NCBI RefSeq assembly: GCF_900111295.1 | Contig: NZ_FOGT01000001.1 | Location: 310,001-374,000 of the forward strand | DNA: 64,000 nt | Direction of reading: 5' to 3' | Source: Salipaludibacillus aurantiacus | Lineage (GTDB): Bacteria > Bacillota > Bacilli > Bacillales > Salisediminibacteriaceae | The notes under the pieces: model-generated | Told to the model about the DNA's origin: nothing | What the model saw: only the letters and a program-made list of their open reading frames with translations | Database searches by the model: none | Program-made: the position numbers and the translations under genes | Shown: positions 43,087 through 52,466 of the stretch, one piece after another | How positions within the stretch are numbered: the first letter of the stretch is position 1 | Layout: the number at the start of each line of letters is the position of its first letter

Positions 43087-43959
43087 TTAATTGCTTCTCG
43101 TCCCTATATAATCGGCAAGATCTTTAAGGATTGTTTTGTCCATATTGACCTGTTCGAGGTGGAATTTGGCTTCATCCAAATGGTAAGCTAACTTTTCTTT
43201 TGCTTGATTCAAGCCTAGTATTTTCGGGTACGTATTTTTATCGTTCGTTTCATCGCTTCCTGTCGGCTTTCCTATCTTTTCCTCATCACCCTCTACATCG
43301 AGAAGGTCATCTTTAATTTGAAAAGCTAAACCGAGATGTTTTCCAAACAACTTAAGCTCCTCGACTTCTTTGTCGGTGGCTTTTGAAAGTATCGCGCCGC
43401 ATTCAAGAGAAAGTGCCAAAAGGTCTCCAGTTTTTCTGTGGTGTATCTGCTGCAGCTGCTCTAATTCCAGCTCTTCTCCTTCAGCTTCCATATCTTCCAC
43501 CTGGCCACCAACCATCCCTGAAGGTCCTGCTGCCTCAGAAATGATACTTACGAGCTTTATTTTTTCTTTATGATCCACATCTTTTAAGTCTGCCACCACT
43601 TTAAAGCTGTGAGTTAATAATCCATCCCCGGCGAGAATTGCAAGAGCTTCCCCGAAAATTTTATGGTTTGTCGGCTTTCCTCTCCGCAAATCGTCATCAT
43701 CCATAGCAGGCAAATCATCATGAATAAGTGAGTATGTATGGATCATTTCAATTGCACATGCTACATGATAGCCGGATTCGGTGATGTTTCCAAACCCGCG
43801 CATAGTAGCAAGAAGCAGGACAGGCCGAATTCTTTTCCCTCCAGCTTCCAATGAATAGATCATTGCTTCTTTTAAAGAAGCAGGAGCATTCAGCTGCTCA
43901 ATAAAAGATATTAACCTTTTGTCTATTTCCTGTTTTTCATTTTGGATGAATTGATGCAT
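43087..43959 (-). CDS. ispA: Polyprenyl (farnesyl) diphosphate synthase IspA (YqiD)
   Basis: A 290-residue trans-prenyltransferase. First Asp-rich motif DDLPAMDDDDLRRGKPTNHK near residue 85, second motif QIKDDLLDVEGD; GGKRIRPVL binds diphosphate. ATG at 43959 aligns with the N terminus of B. subtilis IspA (MHQFIQNEK) and has AAAAGG 9 bases upstream; GTG at 43977 with GAGGAG is an alternative. It follows xseB by 22 bases. Confidence 0.95.
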   Translation of the reverse strand: MHQFIQNEKQEIDKRLISFIEQLNAPASLKEAMIYSLEAGGKRIRPVLLLATMRGFGNITESGYHVACAIEMIHTYSLIHDDLPAMDDDDLRRGKPTNHKIFGEALAILAGDGLLTHSFKVVADLKDVDHKEKIKLVSIISEAAGPSGMVGGQVEDMEAEGEELELEQLQQIHHRKTGDLLALSLECGAILSKATDKEVEELKLFGKHLGLAFQIKDDLLDVEGDEEKIGKPTGSDETNDKNTYPKILGLNQAKEKLAYHLDEAKFHLEQVNMDKTILKDLADYIGTRSN

Positions 43960-43981
43960 AGATAATGGCCTTTTCACAGGT

Positions 43982-44215
43982 TTACGACTCCTCTTCCACT
44001 TGAAAAGTACTAATTTCTCCATCTTCTGAAAGTACTTCGGTCATCTGCTTTTCGACCTTCTGCAGCCGGTCATGGCACTCCTTGGACAGCTTCATTCCTT
44101 CCTGGAACATCGAGATAGCTTCCTCTAAAGGGACATCACCTTTTTCCAGTTTTTCGACGAGTCCTTCCAGGCTTTTCATTGATTCTTCAAAAGTTAAAGG
44201 TTCTTTCTCATTCAT
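43982..44215 (-). CDS. xseB: Exodeoxyribonuclease VII small subunit
   Basis: A 77-residue helical subunit ([39 protein letters not shown]) that pairs with XseA in degradation of single-stranded DNA. ATG at 44215 overlaps the xseA stop by 8 bases, indicating coupled translation. Confidence 0.96.
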   Translation of the reverse strand: MNEKEPLTFEESMKSLEGLVEKLEKGDVPLEEAISMFQEGMKLSKECHDRLQKVEKQMTEVLSEDGEISTFQVEEES

Positions 44216-45581
44216 TTACAATTCCTCCATCATTCAAATTCTTACCCGGTGATTGGCTTTTAACTTCACACTGGAGTTTTCCATCCGCCAGTTGAACGGA
44301 CAAGCGGGAATGTACAGGAGCCTGATTAATATGCTTAACAAGCTGATTTTCTTCATTATATACGAGACTGTATCCTCGCTCCATGATCTTTAAGGGACTG
44401 AGAACGTCCAGTTTGGATATCTGGAGAGAGAGACGATGTTTCTGTTCTTTTATTTGTTCCGAGACACCTCTCTTTAAAGCCTCTTCCAACTGGCTGAGCT
44501 GCTTTGCCTCCTGTCTGACTCTGTCTTGAGGGTGTAAAGAAATTAAGCGCTGGTTCAGCCTGTCCAGCTGATCTTTTTTCTTATCCAGCAGTCTCCCCGA
44601 CTCCCTTACAAGCGCTTCATGGACTCTGTCCAGGTCCTGTTCTTTCTGTTCGAGTAATTGTTTTGGATAACGAAAAGCATAAGAGCGTGTTAAAAATGAC
44701 AGGCGTTCTTTTTGCTGATTCATGAGTGTTTTCATCGCCCGGGTCAACCGGACTTTTCGCTCGTATACATGGGTCAGCAGTTCTTTTATATCAGGCACAG
44801 CAAGTTCAGCCGCTGCTGTTGGAGTCGGAGCACGTAAATCTGCCACAAAATCACTTATTGTAATATCAGTTTCATGTCCAACAGCTGATATAATTGGAAG
44901 TTCGGACCGGAAAATAGCTTCAGCAACGACTTCTTCATTAAACGCCCATAACTCTTCAAGGGAGCCGCCTCCTCTTCCGGAAATAATTACATCGAACCGT
45001 CCGGCTTCGTTTGCTTGCCTGATCGCCCGTGCAATTGATCCAGGGGCATCAGGCCCCTGAACCAGGACTGGCAATAAAGTGACTTTAGCAAGCGGGTAAC
45101 GGCGTTTCAAAGTGGTAATAATGTCTCTTACAGCAGCTCCTGTCGGAGAGGTAATAACAGCGATTGAGTTTGGTACAGCAGGAACCTGCTTTTTTTTCTC
45201 CTTGGCAAAATACCCGGCCATTTCCAGCTTTTTCTTCAGCTTTTCAAATGCGAGGTAAAGATTTCCTATGCCATCCGGCTGCATTTCTTTAACATAGAAC
45301 TGATATTGCCCATAGGGCTCATAGACAGATATATCCCCGCGAACAAGCACACGCATTCCGTCTTCAGGCAGAAACTTCAGAAAGCGGTTATTCCCTGCGA
45401 ACATTACAGACTGCACTCTCGATTTTTGGTCTTTTAATGTAAAATACATATGCCCGCGGCTATGGCGCTTAAAATTGGAGATCTCAGCCCGGATCCATAC
45501 GTTCTGGATGCCCGGTTCTCTATCAAGCAGATGCTTTATTTTCTGGGTTAAATCACTTACGGTCAGAAAGTTATGATTCAT
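44208..45581 (-). CDS. xseA: Exodeoxyribonuclease VII large subunit
   Basis: A 457-residue subunit with N-terminal OB fold ([20 protein letters not shown]), catalytic domain ([63 protein letters not shown]) and a C-terminal coiled coil that binds XseB. ATG at 45581 has AAGGGG upstream; it is 12 bases after folD. Confidence 0.96.
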   Translation of the reverse strand: MNHNFLTVSDLTQKIKHLLDREPGIQNVWIRAEISNFKRHSRGHMYFTLKDQKSRVQSVMFAGNNRFLKFLPEDGMRVLVRGDISVYEPYGQYQFYVKEMQPDGIGNLYLAFEKLKKKLEMAGYFAKEKKKQVPAVPNSIAVITSPTGAAVRDIITTLKRRYPLAKVTLLPVLVQGPDAPGSIARAIRQANEAGRFDVIISGRGGGSLEELWAFNEEVVAEAIFRSELPIISAVGHETDITISDFVADLRAPTPTAAAELAVPDIKELLTHVYERKVRLTRAMKTLMNQQKERLSFLTRSYAFRYPKQLLEQKEQDLDRVHEALVRESGRLLDKKKDQLDRLNQRLISLHPQDRVRQEAKQLSQLEEALKRGVSEQIKEQKHRLSLQISKLDVLSPLKIMERGYSLVYNEENQLVKHINQAPVHSRLSVQLADGKLQCEVKSQSPGKNLNDGGIVNE

Positions 45582-45593
45582 TAAAGAGGCCCC

Positions 45594-46445
45594 TTATTCC
45601 ACAGTTCTTTTTGCTGATAATATCGTATTATGTAACAGCATGGTAATTGTCATTGGTCCAACCCCGCCCGGCACAGGCGTTATATAGGAAGCTACTTCTT
45701 TGGCATGGTTATAGTCAACATCACCAATCAGTTTACCTTCGTCATTTCTGTTAACGCCAACATCAATAACGACAGCTCCCTCTTTAATATCATCTGCAGT
45801 GATAAAGTGGGCCTTGCCTACAGCAACGACGAGAATGTCAGCCGATCGTGTGATCTCTCTCATATTTTTAGTGCGGGAATGACAATAAGTGACAGTGGCG
45901 TTTTCATTTAATAAAAGCTGGCCAACCGGTTTTCCTACAATATTACTGCGCCCTACTATTACTACATGTTTGCCTTCTATATCTATTTGTTTGGATTTAA
46001 TCATTTCAACTATTCCAAATGGCGTACAAGGCAAAAATGCTTCCTGCCCGATCATCATTCGTCCAATATTAATAGGATGAAAACCATCGACGTCTTTTTG
46101 AGGATCAATGGCTTCTATGACTTTCTTTTCAGATATATGATCCGGAAGCGGCAGCTGGACAAGGATACCATGAATATGATCAGCGTTGTTTAACTGGTCA
46201 ATTTTTTTAAGCAATTCCGATTCGGAAATAGTGTTCGGTACTTCGTCCAGTTCTGAATGGATCCCTGTTTCTTTACACGCCCGCTGCTTTGCACGTACAT
46301 AGGATTGGGATGCCGGATCTTCACCTGCAAGGATGACGGCAAGGCCAGGTGTCACTCCTTTTTCTTTAAGAAGATCTGTTTCCTTTTTCATTTCCATTCT
46401 CTTTTCCTGTGCAAGTTCTTTACCTGAAATGACTATTGCAGACAT
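45594..46445 (-). CDS. folD: Methylenetetrahydrofolate dehydrogenase/cyclohydrolase
   Basis: A 283-residue bifunctional enzyme of one-carbon metabolism. SYVRAKQRACKETGI holds the catalytic Lys; ILVQLPLPDHI, KDVDGFHPINIG and VVGRSNIVGKPVGQLLL are family signatures; PGGVGPMTITMLLHNT lies near the C terminus. ATG at 46445 has GGGGGAG upstream. It sits between nusB and xseA, the usual order. Confidence 0.97.
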   Translation of the reverse strand: MSAIVISGKELAQEKRMEMKKETDLLKEKGVTPGLAVILAGEDPASQSYVRAKQRACKETGIHSELDEVPNTISESELLKKIDQLNNADHIHGILVQLPLPDHISEKKVIEAIDPQKDVDGFHPINIGRMMIGQEAFLPCTPFGIVEMIKSKQIDIEGKHVVIVGRSNIVGKPVGQLLLNENATVTYCHSRTKNMREITRSADILVVAVGKAHFITADDIKEGAVVIDVGVNRNDEGKLIGDVDYNHAKEVASYITPVPGGVGPMTITMLLHNTILSAKRTVE

Positions 46446-46529
46446 AAAGACTCCCCCTTGACATTTTTTATAAAAACTGAATTCACCCGGTTCCCCGCTG
46501 TAAAAGCAGGCACTTAAGCACGTGTGTCT

Positions 46530-46937
46530 TCAGCTTTCAAGCATTTTTGCTACCTTTGACAGCACACCATTTGCAAATTTACCTGGTTCTTCTTCTCCTG
46601 TAAATCCTTTTGCTAAGTCGATTGCTTCGTTAATACTTACATTGACAGGTATGTCATTTTCATATTTCATTTCATATACAGCCATTCGTAAAATAGCCCG
46701 GTCCACTCTGGAAATTCTGGAAAGTGTCCAATGTTCCAAAGCTCCCTGTATCAATCTGTCTATTTCTTCCAAATGGGTAGTTGTACCTTTTACCAGGGAT
46801 TCGAAAAAAGGGTTATTCCTGTAATCCTCTTCATCTTCTTCCAACACAGATGCCATCGCCTCAGTCGGTGAGACCTCTGTCATTTCGATCTGGTATAAAG
46901 CCTGTACAGTTCTGATTCTTGCTAATCTGCGGTTCAT
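46530..46937 (-). CDS. nusB: Transcription antitermination factor NusB
   Basis: A 135-residue all-helical protein that with NusE binds boxA of rRNA leaders (ARIRTVQALYQIEM, DRAILRMAVYEMKYENDIPV, VSINEAIDLAKGF). ATG at 46937 has GGAG upstream. It begins the nusB-folD-xseAB-ispA transcript, as a strong terminator lies between it and yqhY. Confidence 0.95.
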   Translation of the reverse strand: MNRRLARIRTVQALYQIEMTEVSPTEAMASVLEEDEEDYRNNPFFESLVKGTTTHLEEIDRLIQGALEHWTLSRISRVDRAILRMAVYEMKYENDIPVNVSINEAIDLAKGFTGEEEPGKFANGVLSKVAKMLES

Positions 46938-47076
46938 TCAAATTTCTCCTTTTATTGCACCAAATGTGTAAAATGGTACGATCTTACTTATCATTATTAC
47001 TTGTTTATAGTATGCCCTCTTAGATGATAGCATATCTTTTATGTCGAATACAGATTATCCAAATATATGCCGGGAG

Positions 47077-47112
47077 AAAAAAAGCGCCTCAAAAGTTTAT
47101 CACTTTTGAGGC
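47077..47112 (-). terminator. Terminator after yqhY
   Basis: GCCTCAAAAGT and ACTTTTGAGGC form an 11-bp perfect stem, followed by seven U residues on the minus strand. It separates the acc-yqhY transcript from nusB. Confidence 0.9.
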
Positions 47113-47118
47113 ATCCTT

Positions 47119-47535
47119 TTATATTCCTTGTTCTTTCTTTGGAGCTTCTGATTCATTTTTATCTTCAAAGTGCACTCCCACCACGTGAACATCAACAGAT
47201 AAAACGTTTATAGCTGTCATATTTTTTAAAGTCTGCACAATGTTTTCCTGGACTTTATGGCACACGTCCGGAATAGAAACCCCGTAATTTGTAATGAGAA
47301 AGACTTCAATATTTACACCGTCATCCCCCAGGTCAACTTTCACGCCTTTTCCATGTGAGCTTTTCCTGCCTAATCTTTCTGCTACACCGGAAGCAAAGTT
47401 ACCCCGCAGCATGGCAACGCCATCAAGCTCTGAAGCTGCAATTCCTGCGATTATTTCTATTACCTCAGGAGAAATCTCAACTTTTCCTAAATCGCTTTTA
47501 TCTTCCGACATATGAATTAAATGATTTTCCGACAT
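47119..47535 (-). CDS. yqhY: Asp23/Gls24-family protein YqhY
   Basis: A 138-residue Asp23-domain protein (VEISPEVIEIIAGIAASELD, VKVDLGDDGVNIEVFLITNY, VCHKVQENIVQTLKNMT). YqhY is commonly encoded with accBC and in B. subtilis its loss is tied to acetyl-CoA carboxylase misregulation. ATG at 47535 has AAGGGGG upstream; it is 20 bases after accC. Confidence 0.92.
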   Translation of the reverse strand: MSENHLIHMSEDKSDLGKVEISPEVIEIIAGIAASELDGVAMLRGNFASGVAERLGRKSSHGKGVKVDLGDDGVNIEVFLITNYGVSIPDVCHKVQENIVQTLKNMTAINVLSVDVHVVGVHFEDKNESEAPKKEQGI

Positions 47536-47555
47536 ATTGATCCCCCTTCTATCCG

Positions 47556-48914
47556 TTAATTGTCTTCCTCTTTTAACGAATAAGTTTCTAAAAATTTTGT
47601 ATTAAAATCGCCCCCGACAAACACTTCATGATTAAAAAGGCGTAAATGAAACGGAATGGTTGTATCAACCCCGTCTATTACAAATTCTTCGAGGGCTCTT
47701 TTCATTTTGGCCATAGCCTCTTTCCGGTCTTTCCCGTAAGTAATGACTTTAGCTATCATTGAATCATAGTAAGGAGTAATTGTATACCCAGGGAAAGCGG
47801 CGCTGTCAACCCTTACTCCCAAGCCGCCAGGAGGCAGATACATCGTAATCTTTCCTGGCGAAGGGATAAAGTTTTTATCAGGGTTCTCAGCATTAATACG
47901 GCATTCAATAGCCCACCCGTTAAAGGTGACCTCATCTTGAGTATAGGAAAGCTTTTCTCCTGAAGCAACTAAAAGCTGTTCTTTAATGATGTCTATTCCA
48001 GTAACCATTTCAGTTACAGGATGTTCAACTTGAATCCTTGTATTCATTTCCATAAAGTAAAATTTCTTTTCTCTATGGTCGTATATAAACTCAATTGTTC
48101 CTGCTCCTGTATACTCTACAGCCTGAGCAGCACGGACAGCAGCCTGTCCCATTTCCTCCCGGATATTCTGATCCAGAGCAGGGGAAGGTGTTTCCTCTAC
48201 CAGCTTTTGCAATCTCCGCTGAATCGTACAGTCCCGTTCACCCAAATGGATGACGTTCCCATGGGAATCTGCCAGCACCTGAATTTCTACATGACGAAAA
48301 TCTTCAATGTATTTTTCAAGATAGACACCTGGATTTCCGAAGTTAGCCTGTGCTTCTTTCTGGGTCACGGAAATACCTTTACGAAGCTCACTCTCATTAT
48401 GAGCAACTCGTATTCCTTTTCCTCCGCCCCCCGCAGTTGCTTTAATAATTACGGGGTAACCAATTTCTTCAGCTATTTTCACCCCGTCATCAGGGGTTTC
48501 AATAATCCCTTTTGAGCCTGGGACAACCGGAACTCCTGCTTTCTTCATCACCGTTCTTGCGACATCTTTAGTTCCCATCTGGCTGATCGCCCACGGGCTC
48601 GGACCGATAAAAGTGATGTTGCATGCGGCGCATATTTCTGCAAAGTCAGCATTTTCTGCTAAAAAACCATAGCCAGGGTGGATTCCATCTACTTCCGTTA
48701 AAGTTGCTACACTCATAATGTTAGTAAAATTAAGGTAGCTGGACGCCGCAGATACAGGTCCAATACAATACGCTTCATCTGCCAATCTGACATGAAGCGC
48801 ATCATGATCTGCTTCTGAATAAACAGCTACTGTTTCGATATCCAACTCTTTACAAGCACGTATAATTCGGACTGCTATTTCTCCCCTATTTGCAACAAGA
48901 ACTTTTTTTAACAT
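47556..48914 (-). CDS. accC: Biotin carboxylase subunit of acetyl-CoA carboxylase
   Basis: A 452-residue ATP-grasp enzyme that carboxylates AccB-biotin. KVLVANRGEIAVRIIRACKE at the N terminus, glycine-rich loop ATAGGGGKGIRVA, then FIYDHREKKFYFMEMNTRIQ and EHPVTEMVTGIDIIKEQL. ATG at 48914 is chosen since AGGAG is 9 bases upstream; an ATG at 48923 touches that site. It follows accB by 12 bases. Confidence 0.96.
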   Translation of the reverse strand: MLKKVLVANRGEIAVRIIRACKELDIETVAVYSEADHDALHVRLADEAYCIGPVSAASSYLNFTNIMSVATLTEVDGIHPGYGFLAENADFAEICAACNITFIGPSPWAISQMGTKDVARTVMKKAGVPVVPGSKGIIETPDDGVKIAEEIGYPVIIKATAGGGGKGIRVAHNESELRKGISVTQKEAQANFGNPGVYLEKYIEDFRHVEIQVLADSHGNVIHLGERDCTIQRRLQKLVEETPSPALDQNIREEMGQAAVRAAQAVEYTGAGTIEFIYDHREKKFYFMEMNTRIQVEHPVTEMVTGIDIIKEQLLVASGEKLSYTQDEVTFNGWAIECRINAENPDKNFIPSPGKITMYLPPGGLGVRVDSAAFPGYTITPYYDSMIAKVITYGKDRKEAMAKMKRALEEFVIDGVDTTIPFHLRLFNHEVFVGGDFNTKFLETYSLKEEDN

Positions 48915-48926
48915 GGACGTCATCTC

Positions 48927-49442
48927 CTACTCCGGCTTCACTAGGAACAGTTCCTGGCCGTATTCTACTAATTGCCCATTCTCTACAAGGATATCGACAA
49001 TCTCGCCCTTTACTTCAGATTCTATTTCGTTCATAAGCTTCATTGCTTCAACTATACAAACGACACTGTCCTGGTTCACCTTGTCTCCTTTTTTCACATA
49101 AGCAGAAGAATCAGGGGAAGGTGCTTCATAAAAAGTCCCTACCATCGGCGATGTAATCGTATGTAAATTTTCATCAGGCTCTGCCGTTTTCTCGTCATTC
49201 TTTGCAGCTGGTTCAGAAGCGGCTGGTTTTTCTGCCGGTTCCTGCTTTACTGGCGATTCAGCCTCGGGGACTTCAGCCGGTATGGACTTTGCTGGCTCTT
49301 GCAGGGAAACGCTCTGACTGAGTGGCTGTTCAGAATATTTTTTCATTGTTACTTTAGAGCCGTTCTGCTCAAATTTAAATTCGTCAATACTTGATTCATC
49401 AATTAGCTTAATTAATTCACGGATTTCCTGAATTTTCATCAT
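48927..49442 (-). CDS. accB: Biotin carboxyl carrier protein of acetyl-CoA carboxylase
   Basis: A 171-residue carrier with an N-terminal helical region ([20 protein letters not shown]), an Ala/Pro/Glu-rich linker (about residues 50-90) and the biotinyl domain with the modified Lys in [12 protein letters not shown] at 49442 has GGAG 8 bases upstream (ATG 49439 also possible). The leader upstream is long and contains several hairpins. Confidence 0.95.
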   Translation of the reverse strand: MMKIQEIRELIKLIDESSIDEFKFEQNGSKVTMKKYSEQPLSQSVSLQEPAKSIPAEVPEAESPVKQEPAEKPAASEPAAKNDEKTAEPDENLHTITSPMVGTFYEAPSPDSSAYVKKGDKVNQDSVVCIVEAMKLMNEIESEVKGEIVDILVENGQLVEYGQELFLVKPE

Positions 49443-49850
49443 ACTCCACACTCCATTCATAATTTTTAAGTTCTGTTAAGAACATGTTGTTTTTTAATAT
49501 ACGCTTGCACTCTGAACCAGCAGGGAGCTTCATTTGCCGGTGCACTCTTATCTAGGCTTACCCAGGACTTGCTAAGCCTTCGCTCACTTTTCAGCTGGAA
49601 GCGAAAAAGCTGTATACATTTAGTTAAATCAACATGCAAGTAAACACACACTTAATTTTTAAATAATGATTATAAAAGTTGGAAAATTCCATCTACTTAA
49701 GGCATGTCTTATGACGTAGTCCTAAAAAATATGCTACCGCAAATCTTAGTAAATGGGAACCTTTTTTTCTCTGGTTCCGGTCTGCCCTCGGCATATCAGG
49801 AAAGTCCTTTCTTGTCAGGCAGCTTGTACGGAAGAGCTCCTTTCAAAAAG
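49443..49850 (-). other. Long accB leader/intergenic region with hairpins
   Basis: About 400 bases with no supported ORF. On the minus strand three consecutive stem-loops lie at 49505-49612: TTCGCT/AGCGAA, GGCTTA/TAAGCC, and CCGGCA/TGCTGG enclosed by TGCA/TGCA. They are part of the probable accB 5' leader. They do not fit a riboswitch class I know, and no FapR operator was seen. Near 49765-49785 a GGAACC/GGTTCC inverted repeat occurs. Confidence 0.45.
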
Positions 49851-50174
49851 TTATTCTTCCGGAATTTTATACTCTCTGAATACAGGAAAGTCAGAAAGGT
49901 TCTCAGGAATTTTCCCATTCTCCAGAAGGATAATTTTAACAGTATTTTTATTTCTTGCCATATGATACTTTTCATTATACTCGTTTTCAGCAGTAAATTT
50001 CTTTAAACTTTGATAATCTTCCTCTTGAATTGAGACAGGCTCTCCATCTCCTGCTTCTTCTTCCGATTGTTTATAGCCGACATCAAATTCTACAATCTGA
50101 ATTTTGTCATTTTTTATATTTCTCGTTTGTTCTAAAACAGCTTTTGCACCTTCAGTAAGTTCTGACCATTCCAT
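49851..50174 (-). CDS. Hypothetical protein
   Basis: A 107-residue acidic, soluble protein (VEFDVGYKQSEEEAGDGEPV, NTVKIILLENGKIPENLSDF) without signal peptide or membrane segments. I do not recognise it. ATG at 50174 has AGGAGAG 7 bases upstream and an extended -10 (TGG-TATAAT at 50228-50236) precedes it, so it is probably expressed. It sits alone between the spoIIIA operon and accB. Confidence 0.65.
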   Translation of the reverse strand: MEWSELTEGAKAVLEQTRNIKNDKIQIVEFDVGYKQSEEEAGDGEPVSIQEEDYQSLKKFTAENEYNEKYHMARNKNTVKIILLENGKIPENLSDFPVFREYKIPEE

Positions 50175-50444
50175 TTAAATCTCTCCTTAATAAATCAATA
50201 TACTTAAAAATCTTTATCCAATTGGGTATTATACCACCTGCTGAAACAAAAATCATTTATTCCTCTAACTAACATATACTTTCACTCTTCCCTTGCCAAC
50301 CCCCCGTTAATCAGTACAATGAAAAATTGACTTGTTGTCTGCCTCCCGGAAAGTACAGGTTTTAACCGGTATACTTTATTATAGCGCCTTTAAACTTCGA
50401 GAAGTAGATATTATTTTATTAATAACCGGCTGACTCTCCCTTAA
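50175..50444. other. Intergenic region upstream of the hypothetical gene
   Basis: Apart from the TGG-TATAAT element at 50228-50236 (minus strand) I see no gene, repeat or strong fold in these 270 bases. The AT-rich segment near 50380-50450 precedes the spoIIIA terminator. Confidence 0.45.
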
Positions 50445-50491
50445 AATATAAAAAGATGCCCTAGACGGGAACGATTACCGTCTAGGCATCT
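50445..50491 (-). terminator. Terminator of the spoIIIA operon
   Basis: AGATGCC-TAGACGG and CCGTCTA-GGCATCT form a long stem (one bulge), followed by a U-rich run on the minus strand, about 28 bases after the spoIIIAH stop. Confidence 0.9.
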
Positions 50492-50518
50492 CTCTTAATT
50501 TATTTTTAAAAGTGTTTT

Positions 50519-51130
50519 TTACTCATTCCCAGGGTGAAAGCCGACTCTGACAGTTTCTATACCTAAATGTTCATAGGCGAGCTGATTGATCTCCACCACC
50601 TGCTCTGTTGTCAAATCACTCGCTTTTACGTAGATGTTTACTTGATCATTGTCAGCCATCACAAGAGCGTCTTCATACCCTTTGGAACGTATAATAGTTT
50701 CGATCATTTCTTCCTGCTGTGACATCGCTTGGAGAGCTTCTATTTTTTCAAGTGCTTCCACCTGGATTTCCGGGTCTGTTTCTGTATTTATAATCACATT
50801 AGTATATTCTTCATTTAATTTGCCGCGTGAATCCTGTCTTTGCAGACGTATTGAGTCAAACATCTCATCCGGGTTCATTTGCGGCGCTAATGCCCCTTCA
50901 CCAAGTACCTCTTCTGCATCTTCAATTTCAACGAAGGAAATGTCCTCTCCTTCCACCCATTCGAACCCCAGATCACCTTCAAGGCTGTTTAGGCTGTCCT
51001 GGTCTTCTTCCATATCGGTCATTGCTGTTTGCGGATCCTGAATCTGATCCATTGAAATGTAATATACAGATAAAACAATAATTAAACTTAGCATTGTAAG
51101 CAACCAGACTGTCTGTCTTTTTAAAATCAT
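50519..51130 (-). CDS. spoIIIAH: Stage III sporulation protein AH
   Basis: A 203-residue mother-cell membrane protein with one N-terminal transmembrane helix (VWLLTMLSLIIVLSVYYISM), an acidic linker and a C-terminal ring-forming YscJ/FliF-like domain (DQVNIYVKASDLTTEQVVEI). It binds forespore SpoIIQ across the intermembrane space and forms part of the feeding-tube channel. It overlaps spoIIIAG by 4 bases. Confidence 0.94.
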   Translation of the reverse strand: MILKRQTVWLLTMLSLIIVLSVYYISMDQIQDPQTAMTDMEEDQDSLNSLEGDLGFEWVEGEDISFVEIEDAEEVLGEGALAPQMNPDEMFDSIRLQRQDSRGKLNEEYTNVIINTETDPEIQVEALEKIEALQAMSQQEEMIETIIRSKGYEDALVMADNDQVNIYVKASDLTTEQVVEINQLAYEHLGIETVRVGFHPGNE

Positions 51131-51798
51131 GAGACGTCCTCCTTTTGTTTTCTTGGCATGACAGAGACTCTGTGGGACGGGATATCAAGAACTCTGCTGA
51201 CAGCCTCAACTACCCAGGTCTTAACTTGTATATTGTCAACTCCATTTGCAACTATAAGCACTCCGCTTATTTCAGGTTTTTTCTGCTGGATAATCAGCGG
51301 TTCTTCCTTATCTCCGCTTCTGACAATGACAACTTGTTCATCTTTGGAAGTATCTGTTACTTCTCTTGTTCCGCCTTCCCGATCTGTTTCCTCAGTGTGC
51401 TGTTCCTTTGTTTGCTCATTTTTTTCATAAATATTTTTACTGGAGCCCGCGGTATTCACCATGACAGTTACATTTGAAACCCCCACCACTTCTTCTAAAG
51501 CCTGCTTCAATTGTTTTTCATAATAAGCTTCAAACTCATCTTTCAGGCCTTTGTCTTCTGCCTTATTTTCAGATTTAAAAACCGCCGTCTCTTTTTCCTC
51601 CTCTCCGTTACTTTCCGCCTCCAGTGCAGTTATCACGGGTTCTGACGCTTCTTCCTTTTGTAAAAAACTTCCAATCAACATCATAAAAACCCCGATAAGA
51701 ATCAACACAATAAAATAGCTTAAGCGGACCTTTTTCCCTTTTTTATTATTTAATGAAAAGGAGTGGAACAATGACTTTTCTGATGAGTTCTTTTTCAC
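51127..51798 (-). CDS. spoIIIAG: Stage III sporulation protein AG
   Basis: A 223-residue protein with one transmembrane helix near residues 27-45 (YFIVLILIGVFMMLIGSFL), a long charged region and a ring-building motif (QALEEVVGVSNVTVMVNTAG, GVLIVANGVDNIQVKTWVVE) as in SpoIIIAG, which forms a large ring in the mother cell-forespore channel. It overlaps spoIIIAF by 4 bases. Confidence 0.94.
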   Translation of the reverse strand: MKKNSSEKSLFHSFSLNNKKGKKVRLSYFIVLILIGVFMMLIGSFLQKEEASEPVITALEAESNGEEEKETAVFKSENKAEDKGLKDEFEAYYEKQLKQALEEVVGVSNVTVMVNTAGSSKNIYEKNEQTKEQHTEETDREGGTREVTDTSKDEQVVIVRSGDKEEPLIIQQKKPEISGVLIVANGVDNIQVKTWVVEAVSRVLDIPSHRVSVMPRKQKEDVS

Positions 51799-52442
51799 CT
51801 GTTATCCCCTCCTTTTTCTTGAACCAGAATAAGCTCTGCTGGTACTTCCCATATTTCTGCTAAGCGCATCTCCATAAGTTTCTTCCCCTCCGTATCCTCC
51901 TTTTTCTCTGATGAAGCTCCCTCACTCTTTATCTCTATGGGCTCAATAAATATGCCTGTCTCTTCTTCACTTTCACTTTCTTCATTCTCAGCCGGATCGG
52001 GAGACTGAACAGTGACAGAAATGCCAGTTAAATTGTCCAGGTCCGGCTGGCTGTGCAGCGAGTTAAAAGAAATTTCAATGTCGGTTATTTCTTTATTGAA
52101 TTCCTTAAGAATGGGGGAATAGGCTTCTCCCTTCAGTTGGACAGCCACTTGTTCAGAAATATATGCAAGAGACACTGTTTCTATTTCTGTTTTTTCAAGT
52201 TCGTCCAAATCCCCTTTTTCAAGATTGACTTCCTGCCCCCATTTATCAATTTGCTTCACTATATTTTCTGCATCTTTGTTGAAAATTGCTAATACAGGCT
52301 GGAGCATCACAACGAGGATCATCAGCCCGACAACCAGCTTGACATACCGGTGCGTAGAAGAGCTGGGAAGCATAAGTTCAAGTATCGTAGCAAATAAAAC
52401 AAGCATGATTATATTGCTGATCCAGCTGGTGACAACTCCCAT
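51795..52442 (-). CDS. spoIIIAF: Stage III sporulation protein AF
   Basis: A 215-residue protein with two N-terminal transmembrane helices (WISNIIMLVLFATILELMLP and YVKLVVGLMILVVMLQPVLA) and a soluble C-terminal domain resembling the ring-building fold of the SpoIIIAG/AH group. The Glu-rich insertion near 150-190 looks longer than needed for the fold. Confidence 0.92.
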   Translation of the reverse strand: MGVVTSWISNIIMLVLFATILELMLPSSSTHRYVKLVVGLMILVVMLQPVLAIFNKDAENIVKQIDKWGQEVNLEKGDLDELEKTEIETVSLAYISEQVAVQLKGEAYSPILKEFNKEITDIEISFNSLHSQPDLDNLTGISVTVQSPDPAENEESESEEETGIFIEPIEIKSEGASSEKKEDTEGKKLMEMRLAEIWEVPAELILVQEKGGDNR

Positions 52443-52466
52443 GCTCTCCCCTCCCGTTTTAGGCTG

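Noticed and set aside
49760-49790. GGAACC/GGTTCC inverted repeat as terminator of the 107-residue gene
   Set aside because: The T run is in the loop rather than after the stem, and it lies about 70 bases past the stop, so a terminator call is not supported.
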